Source: Papaver somniferum (Eukaryota; Streptophyta; Magnoliopsida; Ranunculales; Papaveraceae). From it: a stretch of 64,000 nt of DNA. Position 1 is the stretch's first letter, and the number at the start of each line of letters is the position of its first letter. Shown one piece after another: positions 28,301 to 40,190 of the stretch. Location of the stretch: assembly GCF_003573695.1 (NCBI RefSeq), contig NC_039361.1, positions 93,434,643-93,498,642 on the forward strand, written 5' to 3'. The notes beneath the pieces were generated by a model. It was not told the DNA's origin. It saw only the letters and a program-made list of their open reading frames with translations, and did not search any database. The position numbers and the translations under genes are program-made.

Positions 28301-31300
28301 ATAGGTGACTGCTTAGTTTCATAGTAGGCTTGTTACCAATAACTCTTAGTCCTCTAAAATTAAAGAATTAATAGATGTCACCTGGAACGCTATAAACTGT
28401 TTAAAACATCTAATAATATACAAAAACTGGTACATTTACGAGGATGGTTCAAAAGAATACATAGAAGTATAGGTGACTGCTTAGTTTAATAGTAGGCTTG
28501 TTATCAATAACTCATAGTCCTCTACAATTAAAGAATTATTAGATGTCACCTGGAACGATAAAAACTGGTTAAAACATCTAATAATATACAAAAACTGGTA
28601 AATTTAAGAGGATGATTCAAAAGAATACACAGAAGTATAGGTGACTGCTTAGTTTCATAGTAGGCTTGTTATCAATAACTCATAGTCCTCTAAAATTAAA
28701 GAATTAATAGATGTCACCTGGAACGCTATAAACTGTTTAAAACATCTAATAATATACAAAAACTGGTACATTTACGAGAATGGTTCAAAAGAATACATAG
28801 AAGTATAGGTGACTGCTTAGTTTCATAGTAGGCTTGTTATCAATAACTCATAGTCCTCTACAATTAAAGAATTATTAGATGTCACCTGGAACGATAAAAA
28901 CTGGTTAAAACATCTAATAATATACAAAAACTGGTAAATTTAAGAGGATGATTCAAAAGAATGTATAGAAGTATAGGTGACTGCTTAGTTTAATAGTAGG
29001 CTTGTTATCAATAACTCATAGTCCTCTACAATTAAAGAATTATTAGATGTCACCTGGAACGATAAAAACTGGTTAAAACATCTAATAATATACAAAAACT
29101 GGTAAATTTAAGAGGATGATTCAAAAGAATACACAGAAATATAGGTGACTGCTTAGTTTCATAGTAGGCTTGTTACCAATAACTCATAGTCCTATAAAAT
29201 TAAATAATTAATAGATGTCACCTGGAACGCTAAAAACTGGTTAAAACATCTAATAATATACAAAAACTGGTAAATTTAAGAGGATGGTTCAAAAGAATAC
29301 GCAGAAGTATAGGTGACTGCTTAGTTTCATAGTAGGCTTGTTATCAATAACTCATAGTCCTCTACAATTAAAGAATTATTAGATGTCACCTGGAATGATA
29401 AAAACTGGTTAAAACATCTAATAATATACAAACACTGGTAAATTTAAGAGGATGGTTCAAAAGAATACACAAAAGTATAGGTGACTACTTAGTTTCATAG
29501 TAGGCTTGTTACCAATAACTCATAGTTCTCTAAAATTAAAGAATTAATAGATGTCACCTGGAACGCTATAAACTGTTTAAAACAACTAATTATATACAAA
29601 AACTGGTAAATTTACGAGGATGGTTCAAAAGAATGTATAGAAGTATAGGTGACTGCTTAGTTTCATAGTAGGCTTGTTATCAATAACACATAGTCCTCTA
29701 ATATTAAATAATTAATAGATGTCACCTGGAACGCTATAAACTGTTTAAAACATCTAATAATATACAAAAACTGGTACATTTACGAGGATGGTTCAAAAGA
29801 ATACATAGAAGTATAGGTGACTGCTTAGTTTCATATTAGGCTTATTATCAATAACTCTTAGTCCTCTAAAATTAAAGAATTAATAGATGTCACCTGGAAC
29901 GCTAAAAACTGGTTAAAACATCTAATAATATCCAAAAACTGGTACATTTACGAGGATGGTTCAAAAGAATACACAGAAGTATAGGTGACTGCTTAGTTTC
30001 ATAGTAGGCTTGTTATCAATAACTCATAGTCCTCTACAATTAAAGAATTATTAGATGTCACCTGGAACGCTATAAACTGTTTAAAACAACTAATAATATA
30101 CAAAACCTGGTAAATTTACGAGGATGGTTCAAAAGAATATATAGAAGTATAGGTGACTGCTTAGTCTCATAGTAGGCTTGTTATCAATAACACATAGTCC
30201 ACTAAAATTAAATAATTAATAGATGTCACCTGGAACACTATAAACTGTTTAAAACATCTAATAATATACAAAAACTGGTACATTTACGAGGATGGTTCAA
30301 AAGAATACATAAAAGTATAGGTGACTGCTTAGTTTCATAGTAGGCTTGTTATCAATAACTCATAGTCCTCTACAATTAAAGAATTATTAGATGTCACCTG
30401 GAACGATAGAAACTGGTTAAAACATCTAATAATATACAAAAACTGGTAAATTTAAGAGGATGATTCAAAAGAATACACAGAAGTATAGGTGACTTCTTAG
30501 TTTCATAGTAGGCTTGTTATCAATAACTCATAGTTCTATAAAATTAAAGAATTAATAGATGTCACCTGGAACGCTAAAAACTGGTTAAAAAATCTAATAA
30601 TATACAAAAACTGGTAAATTTAAGAGAATGGTTCAAAAGAATACACAGAAGTATAGGTGACTGCTTAGTTTCATAGTAGGCTTGTTATCAATAACTCGTA
30701 GTTTTCTAAAATTAAAGAATTAATAGATGTCACCTGCAACGCTATAAATTGTTTAAAACAACTAATAATATACACAAATTGGTAAATTTACGAGGATGGT
30801 TCAAAAGAATGTATAGAAGTATAGGTGACTGCTTAGTTTCATAGTAGGCTTGTTATCAATAACTCATAGTCCTCTACAATTAAAGAATTATTAGATGTCA
30901 CCTGGAATGATAAAAACTGGTTAAAACATCTAATAATCTACAAACACTGGTAAATTTAAGAGGATGGTTCAAAAGAATACACAGAAGTATAGGTGACTAC
31001 TTAGTTTCATAGTAGGCTTGTTACCAATAACTCATAGTTCTCTAAAATTAAAGAATTAATAGATGTCACCTGGAACGCTATAAACTGTTTAAAAGAACTA
31101 ATTATGTACAAAAACTGGTAAATTTACGAGGATGGTTCAAAAGAATGTATAGAAGTATAGGTGACTGCTTAGTTTCATAGTAGGCTTGTTATCAATAACA
31201 CATAGTCCTCTAATATTAAATAATTAATAGATGTCACCTGGAACGCTATAAACTGTTTAAAAGAACTAATTATATACAAAAACTAGTAAATTTACGAGGA

Positions 31301-31800
31301 TGGTTCAAAAGAATGTATAGAAGTATAGGTGACTGCTTAGTTTCATAGTAGGCTTGTTATCAATAACACATAGTCCTCTAATATTAAATAATTAATAGAT
31401 GTCACCTGGAACGCTATAAACTGTTTAAAACATCTAATAATATACAAAAACTGGTACATTTACGAGGATGGTTCAAAAGAATACATAGAAGTATAGGTGA
31501 CTGCTTAGTTTCATATTAGGCTTATTATCAATAACTCTTAGTCCTCTAAAATTAAAGAATTAATAGATGTCACCTGGAACGCTAAAAACTGGTTAAAACA
31601 TCTAATAATATCCAAAAACTGGTACATTTACGAGGATGGTTCAAAAGAATACACAGAAGTATAGGTGACTGCTTAGTTTCATAGTAGGCTTGTTATCAAT
31701 AACTCATAGTCCTCTACAATTAAAGAATTATTAGATGTCACCTGGAACGATAAAAACTGGGTAAAACATCTAATAATATACAAAAACTGGTAAATTTAAG
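25391..31800. repeat. Satellite 2 region with 10-monomer (1,680 bp) higher-order repeat
   Basis: The rare variant AATATCCAAAAACTGG appears at 25391, 27071, 29928 and 31608. The first and last pairs are each 1,680 bp apart, ten monomers, and the middle pair is 2,857 bp apart, seventeen monomers. Surrounding variants (CAACTAATTATATAC, ACACTGG, TCCACTAAAATTAAATAATT) keep their order. This supports repeated copying of blocks several monomers long. Confidence 0.75.
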
Positions 31801-33499
31801 AGGATGGTTCAAAAGAATGTATAGAAGTATAGGTGACTGCTTAGTTTCATAGTAGGCTTGTTATCAATAACACATAGTCCACTAAAATTAAATAATTAAT
31901 AGATGTCACCTGGAACGCTATAAACTGTTTAAAACATCTAATAATATACAAAAACTGGTACATTTACGAGGATGGTTCAAAAGAATACATAGAAGTATAG
32001 GTGACTGCTTAGTTTCATAGTAGGCTTATTATCAATAACTCTTAGTCCTCTAATATTTAAGAATTAATAGATGTCACCTGGAACGCTAAAAACTGGTTAA
32101 AACATCTAATAATATACAAAAACTGGTAAATTTAAGAGGATGGTTCAAAAGAATACACAGAAGTATAGGTCACTGTTTAGTTTCATAGTAGGCTTGTTAT
32201 CAATAACTCATAGTTCTCTAAAATTAAAGAATTAATAGATGTCACCTGGAACGCTATAAACTGTTTAAAACAACTAATAATATACAAAAACTGGTAAATT
32301 TACGAGGATGGTTCAAAAGAATGTAACGAAGTATAGGTGACTGCTTAGTTTCATAGTAGGCTTGTTATCAATAACTCTTAGTCCTCTAAAATTAAAGAAT
32401 TAATAGATGTCACCTGGAACGATAAAAACTGGTTAAAACATCTAATAATATACAAAAACTGGTAAATTTAAGAGGATGATTCAAAAGAATACACAGAAGT
32501 ATAGGTGACTGCTTAGTTTCATAGTGGGATTGTTATCAATAACACATAGTCCTCTAAAATTAAATAATTAATAGATGTCACCTGGAACGCTATAAACTGT
32601 TTAAAACATCTAATAATATACAAAAACTGGTACATTTACGAGGATGGTTCAAAAGAATACATAGAAGTATAGGTGACTGCTTAGTTTCATAGTAGGCTTA
32701 TTATCAATAACTCTTAGTCCTCTAAAATTAAAGAATTAATAGATGTCACCTGGAACACTAAAAACTGGTTAAAACATCTAATAATATAAAAAAAACTGGT
32801 ACATTTACGAGGATGTTTCAAAAGAATACACAGAAGTATAGGTGACTGCTTAGTTTCATAGTAGGCTTGTTATCAATAACTCATAGTTCTCTAAAAATAA
32901 AGAATTAATAGATGTCACCTGGAACGCTATAAACTGTTTAAAACAACTAATAATATACAAAAACTGGTAAATTTACGAGGATGGTTCAAAATAATGTATA
33001 GAAGTATAGGTGACTGCTTAGTTTCATAGTAGGCTTGTTACCAATAACTCATAGTCCTATAAAATTAAAGAATTAATAGATGTCACCTGGAACGCTAAAA
33101 ACTGGTTAAAATATCTAATAATATACAAAAACTGGTAAATTTAAGAGGATGGTTCAAAAGAATACACAGAAGTATAGGTCACTGCTTAGTTTCATAGTAG
33201 GCTTGTTATCAATAACTCATAGTTCTCTAAAATTAAAGAATTAATAGATGTCACCTGGAACGCTATAAACAGTTTAAAACAACTAATAATATACAAAAAC
33301 TGGTAAATTTACGAGGATGGTTCAAAAGAATGTATAGAAGTATAGGTGACTGCTTAGTTTCATAGTAGGCTTGTTATCAATAACTCATAGTCCTCTACAA
33401 TTAAAGAATTATTAGATGTCACCTGGAACGATAAAAACTGGTTAAAACATCTAATAATATACAAAAACTGGTAAATTTAAGAGGATGGTTAAAAAGAAT

Positions 33500-36400
33500 A
33501 CACAGAAGTATGGGTGACTGCTTAGTTTCATAGTAGGCTTGTTATCAATAACTCATAGTCCTCTAAAATTAAAGAATTAATTGATGTCACCCGGAACGCT
33601 AGAAACTGTTTAAAACATCTAATATTATACAAAAACTGGTAAATTTAAGAGGATGGTTAAAAAGAATACACCTAAGTATGGGTGACAGCTTTGTTTCGTA
33701 GTAGGCTTGTTATCAATAACTCATAGTCCTCTAAAATTAAAGAATTAATAGATGTCACCTGGAATGCTAGAAACTGTTTAAAACATCTAATAATATATTA
33801 AAACTGGTAAATTTAAGAGGATGGTTCAAAAGAATACACGGATGTCTAGGTGACTGCTTAGTTTCATAGTAGGCTTCTTATCAATAACTCATACTCCTCT
33901 AAAATTAAAGAATTCTAGGTGTCACCAGGAACGCTAGAAACTGTTTAAAACATCTAATAATATACAAAAACAAGTAAATTTAAGAAGACGGTTAAAAAGA
34001 ATACACAGAAGTATGGGTGACTGCTTAGTTTCATAGTAGGCTTGTTATCAATAACTCATAGTCCTCCAAAATTAAAGAATTAATAGATATTACCAAGAAC
34101 GCTAGATACTGTTTAAAACATCTAATAATATACAAAAACTGGTAAATTTATGAGAACGGTTCAAAATAATACACAGAAGTTTAGGTGACTGCTTAGTTTC
34201 ATAGTAGGCTAGTTATCAATCACTAATAGCCCTCTAAAATTAAAGAGTTAATAGATGTTACTTGGAACGCTAGAAACTGTTTAAAACATTTAATAATATA
34301 TAAAAACTGGTAAATTTAAGAGGATGGTTCAAAAGAATACACAGAAGTATAGGTGACTGCTTAGTTTCATAGTACGCTTGTTATCAATAACTCGTAGAAC
34401 TCTAAAATTAAAGAATTAATAGATGTCATCTTGAACACTAGAACTGTTTAAAACATCTAATAATATACAAAAACTTGTAAATTTAAGAGGATGGTTCAAA
34501 AGAATACACAGAAGTATAGGTGACTGCTTATCAGTCACTCATAGTCCTCTAAAATTAAAGAATTAATAGATGTTACTTGAAACGCTAGAAACTGTTTAAA
34601 ACAACTAATAATATATAAAAACTGGTAAATTTAAGAGGATGATTCAAAAGAATACACAGAAGTATAGGTGACTGCTTATCAGTCACTCATAGTCCTCTAA
34701 AATTAAAGAATTAATAGATGTTACTTGGAACGCTAGAAACTGTTTGAAACATCCAATAATATATAAAAACTGGTAAATTTAAGTGGATGGTTCAAAAGAA
34801 TACACAGAAGTATAGGTGACTGCTTAGTTTCATAGTAGACTTGTTATCAATAACTCATAGAACTCTAAAATTAAAGAATTAATAGATGTCACCTGGAACG
34901 CTAGAAACTGTTTAAAACGTCTAATAATATACTAAAACTAGTAAATTTAAGAGGATGGTTCAAAAGAATACATTGAAATACAGGTGAGTGCTTAGTTTCA
35001 TAGTAGGCTTGTTATCAATAACTCATAGTCCTCTAAAATTTTATAATTAGATGCCACCAGGAACGCTAGAAACTGTTTAAAACATCTAATAATATATAAA
35101 AACTGGTAAATTCAAGAGAACGGTTCAAAAGAATACACAGATGTATAGGTGACTGCATAGATTCATAATAGGCTTGTTATCAATAACTCATAGTCCTCTA
35201 AAATTAAAGAATTAAGAGATGTCACCTGGAACGCTAGAAACTGTTCAAAACATCTAATAATATACAAAAACTGGTAAATTTAATAGGATGGTTAAAAAGA
35301 ATACACAAAAGTATGGGTGACTGCTTAGTTTCATAGTAGGCTTGTTATCAATAACTCATAGTCCTCTAAAATTAAAGAATTAATTGATGTCACCCCGAAC
35401 GCTAGAAACTGTTTAAAACATCTAATATTATACAAAAACTGGTAAATTTAAGAGGATGGTTAAAAAGAATACACAGAAGTATGGGTGACTGCTTAGTTTC
35501 ATAGTAGGCTTGTTATCAATAAGTCATAGTCCTCTAAAATTAAAGAATTAATAGATGTCACCTGGAACGCTAGAAACTGTTTAAAACATCTAATAATATA
35601 TTAAAAAAGATAAATTTAAGAGGATGGTTCAAAAGAATACATTGAAGTACGGGTGAGTGCTTAGTTTCATAGTAGGCTTGTTACCAATAACTCATAGTCC
35701 TCTAAATTTTAAGAATTGGATGCCACCGGGAACGATAAAAACTGTTTAAAACATCTAATAATATATAAAAACTGGTAAATACAAGAGGATGGTTCAAAAT
35801 AATACACAGATGTATAGGTGACTGCTTAGTTTCATAGTAGGCTTCTTATCAATAACTCATACTCCTCTAAAATTAAAGAATTCTAGATTTCACCAGAAAC
35901 GCTACAAACTTTTTAAAACATCTAATAATATACAAAAACTGGTAAATTTAAGAAGACGGTTAAAAAGAATACACAGAAGTATGGGTAACTGCTTAGTTTC
36001 ATAGTATGCTTGTTATCAATAACTCATAGTCCTCCAAAATTAAAGAATTAATAGATATTACCTGGAAAGCTAGAAACTGTTTAAAACATCTAATAATATA
36101 CAAAAACTGGTAAATTTATGAGAACAGTTCAAAATAATACACAGAAGTATAGGTGGCTGCTTAGTTTCATAGTAGGCTAGTTATCAATCACTAACATCCT
36201 TCTAAAATTAAAGAGTTAATAGATGTTACTTGGAATGCTAGAAACTGTTTAAAACATTTAATAATATATAAAAACTGGTAAACTTAAGAGGATGGTTCAA
36301 AAGAATACACAGAAGTATAGGTGACTGCTTAGTTTCATAGTATGCTTGTTATCAATAACTCATAGAACTCTAAAATTAAATAATTAATAGATGTCACCTT

Positions 36401-38093
36401 GAACACTAGAAACTGTTTAAAACATCTAATAATATACAAAAACTTGTAAATTTAAGAGGATGGTTCAAAAGAATACACAGAAGTATAGGTGACTGCTTAT
36501 CAGTCACTCATAGTCCTCTAAAATTAAAGAATTAATAGATGTTACTTTTAACGCTAGAAACTGTTTAAAACAACTAATAATATATAAAAACTGGTAAATT
36601 TAAGATGATGATTCAAAAGAATACACTGAAGTATAGGTGACTGCTTATCAGTCACTCATAGTCCTCTAAAATTAAAGAATTAATAGATGTTACTTGGAAC
36701 GCTAGAAACTGTTTGAAACATCCAATAATATATAAAAACTGGTAAATTTAAGAGGATGGTTCAAAAGAATACACAGAAGTATAGGTGACTGCTTAGTTTC
36801 ATAGTAGGCTTGTCATCAATAACTCATAGAAATCTAAAATTAAAGAATTAATAGATGTCACCTATAACGCTAGAAACTGTTTAAAACATCTAATAGTATA
36901 CTAAAACTAGTAAATTTAAGAGGATGGTTCAAAAGAATACATTGAAATACAGGTGAGTGCTTAGTTTCATGGTAGGCTTGTTATCAATAACTCATAGAAC
37001 TCTAAAATTTAAAAATTATATGCCACCAGGAACGCTAGAAACTGTTTAAAACATCTAATAATATATAAGAACTAGTAAATACAAGAGAACGGTTCAAAAG
37101 AATACACAGATGTATAGGTGACTGCGTAGATTCATAGTAGGCTTGTTATCAATAACTCATAGTCCTCTAAAATTAAAGAATTAAGAGATGTCACCAGGAA
37201 CGCTAGAAACTGTTCAAAACATCTAATAATATACAAAAACTGGTAAATTTAAGAGGATGGTTAAAAATAATACACAGAAGTATGGGTGACTAATTAGTTT
37301 CATAGTAGGCTTGTTATCAATAACTCATAGTCCTCAAAATTAAAAAATTAATATATGTCACATGGAACGCTATAAGCTGTTGAAAACATCTACTAATATA
37401 CAAAAACTGGTAAATTTACGAGGATGGTTCAAAATAATACATAGAAGTATAGGTGACTGCTTAGTTTCATAGTAGGTTTGTTATTAATAACTCATAGTCC
37501 ACTTACATTAAAGAATTAATAGATGTCACCTGGAGCGATTAAAACTGGTTAAAAAATCTAATAATATACAAAAATTGGTAAATTTAAGAGGATGGTTCAA
37601 AAGAATACATAGAAGTATAGGTGACTGCTTAATTTCATAGTAGGCTTGTTATCAATAACTCATAGTCCTCTAAAATTAAAGAATTAATAGATGTCACCTG
37701 GAACGATAAAAACTGGTTAAAACATTTAATAATATTCAAAAACTGGTAAATTTAAGAGGATGGTTCAAAAGAATACACAGAAGTATAGGTGACTGCTTAG
37801 TTTCATAGTAGGCTTGTTATCAATAACTCATAGTCCTCTAAAATTAAAGAATAAAAAGATGTCACCTGGAACGCTATAAACTGTTTAAAACATCTAATAA
37901 TACACAAAAACTGGTAAATTTACGAGGATGGTTCAAAAGAATACACAGAAGTATAGGTGACTGCTTAGTTTCATAGTAGGCTTGTTATCAATAACTCATA
38001 GTCCTCTAAAATTAAAGAATTTATAGATGTCACCTGGAACGATTAAAACTGATAAATTTTAGAGGATGGTTCAAAAGAATACATAGAAGTATA
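33500..38093. repeat. Diverged right flank of satellite 2
   Basis: Monomers here carry many private changes, for example ATGCCACCAGGAACG, TTCTAGGTGTCACC, GAGAACGGTTC and GAAGACGGTT, and several lose about 20 bp (TAGTTTCATAGTAGGCTTGT) to give GACTGCTTATCAGTCACTC. The short form occurs at about 34521 and 34669 and again at 36490 and 36638, each pair offset by 1,969 bp, so the flank contains its own older duplication. Greater divergence at an array edge is expected when unequal exchange homogenises the centre. Confidence 0.8.
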
Positions 38094-38100
38094 TCGTTAA
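38030..38100. repeat. Satellite 2 to satellite 3 junction
   Basis: The last satellite 2 unit lacks about 30 bp: AAAACTG joins directly to ATAAATTTTAGAGG, skipping the segment that normally lies between two AAACTGGT copies. The unit then stops at AGAAGTATA (about 38093), and satellite 3 starts in mid-monomer at TCGTTAAAGCC. There is no linker and no visible mobile element between the two families. Confidence 0.85.
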
Positions 38101-38120
38101 AGCCAACTGAAAGTAACTTA

Positions 38121-38136
38121 ATTCTTTATAAAGAAT
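38121..38136. repeat. 16-bp perfect palindrome in satellite 3 half A
   Basis: ATTCTTTATAAAGAAT is fully self-complementary and is present at the matching place in most satellite 3 units. It spans the right end of the 31-bp segment specific to half A, so it arose with that segment. Half B has only ATAAAGAAT there. A second dyad, CTAGTA-TC-TACTAG, lies near the start of half A. Confidence 0.85.
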
Positions 38137-39391
38137 GATACTAACAAAATTCTCTACAATAATGAAGATTATCTTTGAATGTTCCCAAAAAACCCTAAAA
38201 ACACTAAAGAGCCCTGAAAGAGCTCTGAGAAAATCTAAATATCTCAAGAAGACTCAAAAAAGCTTTGAAAAGTTTAAATTTAATAATACTCCGTAGTACT
38301 GGGATCTACAAGCTAGGAGATTCGATAAAGAATGATAATAACAAATCCCTACAATAGTGAAGATCAAATTTTAATGTTCTCTAAAAAGCATTGAAAACTT
38401 TATAAAACCCTGAAAACTCTAAAAATCCCTAAAATATCTAAAGAGCTCTGAAAAATCTAAAGACCTCTGAAAAACTTTAAAAAGCTCTGAAAAAGCTTTA
38501 AGCAAATTATATTTCGTAGCACTAGTATCTACTAGCCAAGGGATTCGTTAAAGCCAACTGAAAGTAACTTAATTCTTTATAAAGAATGATACTAACAAAA
38601 TTCTCTACAATAATGAAGATTATCTTTGAAAGTTTCCTAAAAACCCTAAAAGAGCTCTGAGAAAATCTAAAAAGCTCAAGAAGACTCCAAAAAGCTTTTA
38701 AAAGCTTAAATTTAATAATACTCCATAGTACTGGGATGTACAATCTAGAAGATTCGATAAATAATGATAATAACAAATACCTACAATAGTGAAGATCAAC
38801 TCTGAATGGTCTCTGAAAAGCCTTGAAAACTCTATAAAACCTTGAAAATTCTAAAAATCCCTAAAATATCTAAAGTGCTCTAAAAAATCTTTAAGAGCTA
38901 TGAAAAACTCTAAAAAGCTCTGAAAAAGATTTAAGTTAATTATATTTCATAGCAAAAGTATCTACTAGCCAGGGGATTCGTTAAAGCTAACTGAAAGTAA
39001 CTTAATTCTTTATATAGAATGATACTAACAAAATTTCCCTACAATAATGAAGATTATCTTTGGATGTTTCCTAAAAACCCTAAAAACACTAAAGAGCCCT
39101 GAAAGAGCTCTGGGAAACTCTAAAAAGCTCAAGAAGACTCCAAAAAGCTCAGAAAAGCTTAAATTTAATAATAATCCGTATCACTAGGATCTACAAGCTA
39201 GGAGATTCGTTAAAGAATGACAATAACAAATCCGTGAAGATCAACTTTGAATGTTCTCTAAAAAGCCTTGAAAACTCTAAAAAACCCTGAAAAGTCTAAA
39301 AATCCCTAAAATATCTAAAGAGCTCTGATAAATCTAAAGATCTCTGAAAAACTCTAAAAAGCTCTGAAAAAGCTTTAAGTTAATTATATTT

Positions 39392-39832
39392 CGTAGCACT
39401 AGTATCTACTAGCCAAGGGATTCGTTAAAGCAAACTGAAAGTAACTTAATTCTTTATAAAGAATGATACTAACAAAATTCTCTACAATAATGAAGATTAT
39501 CTTTGAATGTTTCCTAAAAACACTCAAGAGCGCTGAAAGAGCTCTGAGAAAATCTAAAAAGCTCAAAAAGACTCCAAAAAGCTTTGAAAAGCTTAAATTT
39601 AATAATACTCCGTAGTACTGGGATCTACAAGCTAGGAGCTTCGATAAACAATGATAATAACAAATCCTTACAATAGTGAAGATCAACTTTGAATGTTCTC
39701 TAAAAAGCCTTGAAAACTCTATAAAACCCTGAAAACTCTAAAAAGCCTAAAATATCTAAAGAGCTCTAAAAAATCTAAAGAGCTGTGAAAAACTCTGAAA
39801 AGTTCTGAAAAAGCTTTACTTTAATTATATTT
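39392..39832. repeat. Representative satellite 3 unit: two homologous halves
   Basis: Half A (39392-39610) and half B (39611-39832) align over most of their length. CGTAGCACTAGTATCTACTAG matches CGTAGTACTGGGATCTACAAG; GGATTCGTTAAAG matches GGAGCTTCGATAAA; AATGATACTAACAAAATTC matches AATGATAATAACAAATCC; TACAATAATGAAGATTATC matches TACAATAGTGAAGATCAAC; and TTTGAATGTTTCCTAAAAA matches TTTGAATGTTCTCTAAAAA. Half A carries 31 bp that half B lacks (CCAACTGAAAG to CTTTATAAAG), flanked by TAAAG on both sides. Half B has a longer A-rich tail. The 440-bp unit is therefore an old dimer of roughly 200-bp units. Confidence 0.88.
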
Positions 39833-40157
39833 CGTAGCACAAGTATCTACTAGCCAGGGGATTCGTTAAAGCGAACTGAAAGTAACTTAATTCTTCATAA
39901 AGAATAATACTAACAAAATTTCCCTACAATAATGAATATTATCTTTGGATTTTTCTTAAAAACACTAAAGGGCCCTGAAAGAGCTCTGAGAAACTCTAAA
40001 AAGCTCAGAAAAGCTTAAATTTAATAAAACTACGAAGCACGGGGATCTACAATCTAGGAGATTCGTTAAAGAATGATAATAACAAATCCGTTAAGATCAA
40101 CTTTGAATGTTCTCTAAAAAGCCTTGAAAACTCTAAAAAAAACCTGAAAACTCTAAA

Positions 40158-40190
40158 AGTTTTTTTTTTCTGCCAGGTCAAATCTAAAAA
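40158..40190. repeat. Satellite 3 T-tract insertion variant
   Basis: In this subset of units, AACTCTAAAAAG is followed by a run of T, then CTGCTAGGTCAAATCTAAAAAG, before rejoining the usual CCCTAAAATATC. The insertion adds roughly 30 bp. I find it near 40158, 40637, 41553, 46781, 47681, 48585, 56560, 57456, 58627 and 60001, always at the same point, so it is a subfamily marker. The T-run plus CTGCTAG resembles a 3' splice site, but nothing suggests transcription. Confidence 0.75.

Larger units (their letters stand above)
17640..38093. repeat. Satellite 2 array, about 168-bp monomer, about 120 copies
   Basis: The landmark CATCTAATAATATACAAAAAC recurs every 168-169 bp (17640, 17808, 17977, 18145, 18314 and onward). 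The unit then reads through ACTGGTA, GGATGGTTCAAAAGAATAC, AGAAGTATAGGTGACTGC, TTAGTTTCATAGTAGGC, TTATCAATAACTCATAG, AATTAAAGAATTAATAGATG and TCACCTGGAACGCTA. I find no alignable similarity to satellite 1 or 3. There is no coding potential; stops occur in all frames of the unit. Copies in 17640-33500 are very alike, and copies in 33500-38093 are clearly more diverged. The 168-bp length matches the classic size of many plant centromeric satellites, but location is an inference. Confidence 0.97.

Noticed and set aside
1..38093. Satellite 1 as a relative of satellite 2, given the shared 338-bp period
   Set aside because: I could not align the monomers beyond short AT-rich words, so similar length does not imply common origin.
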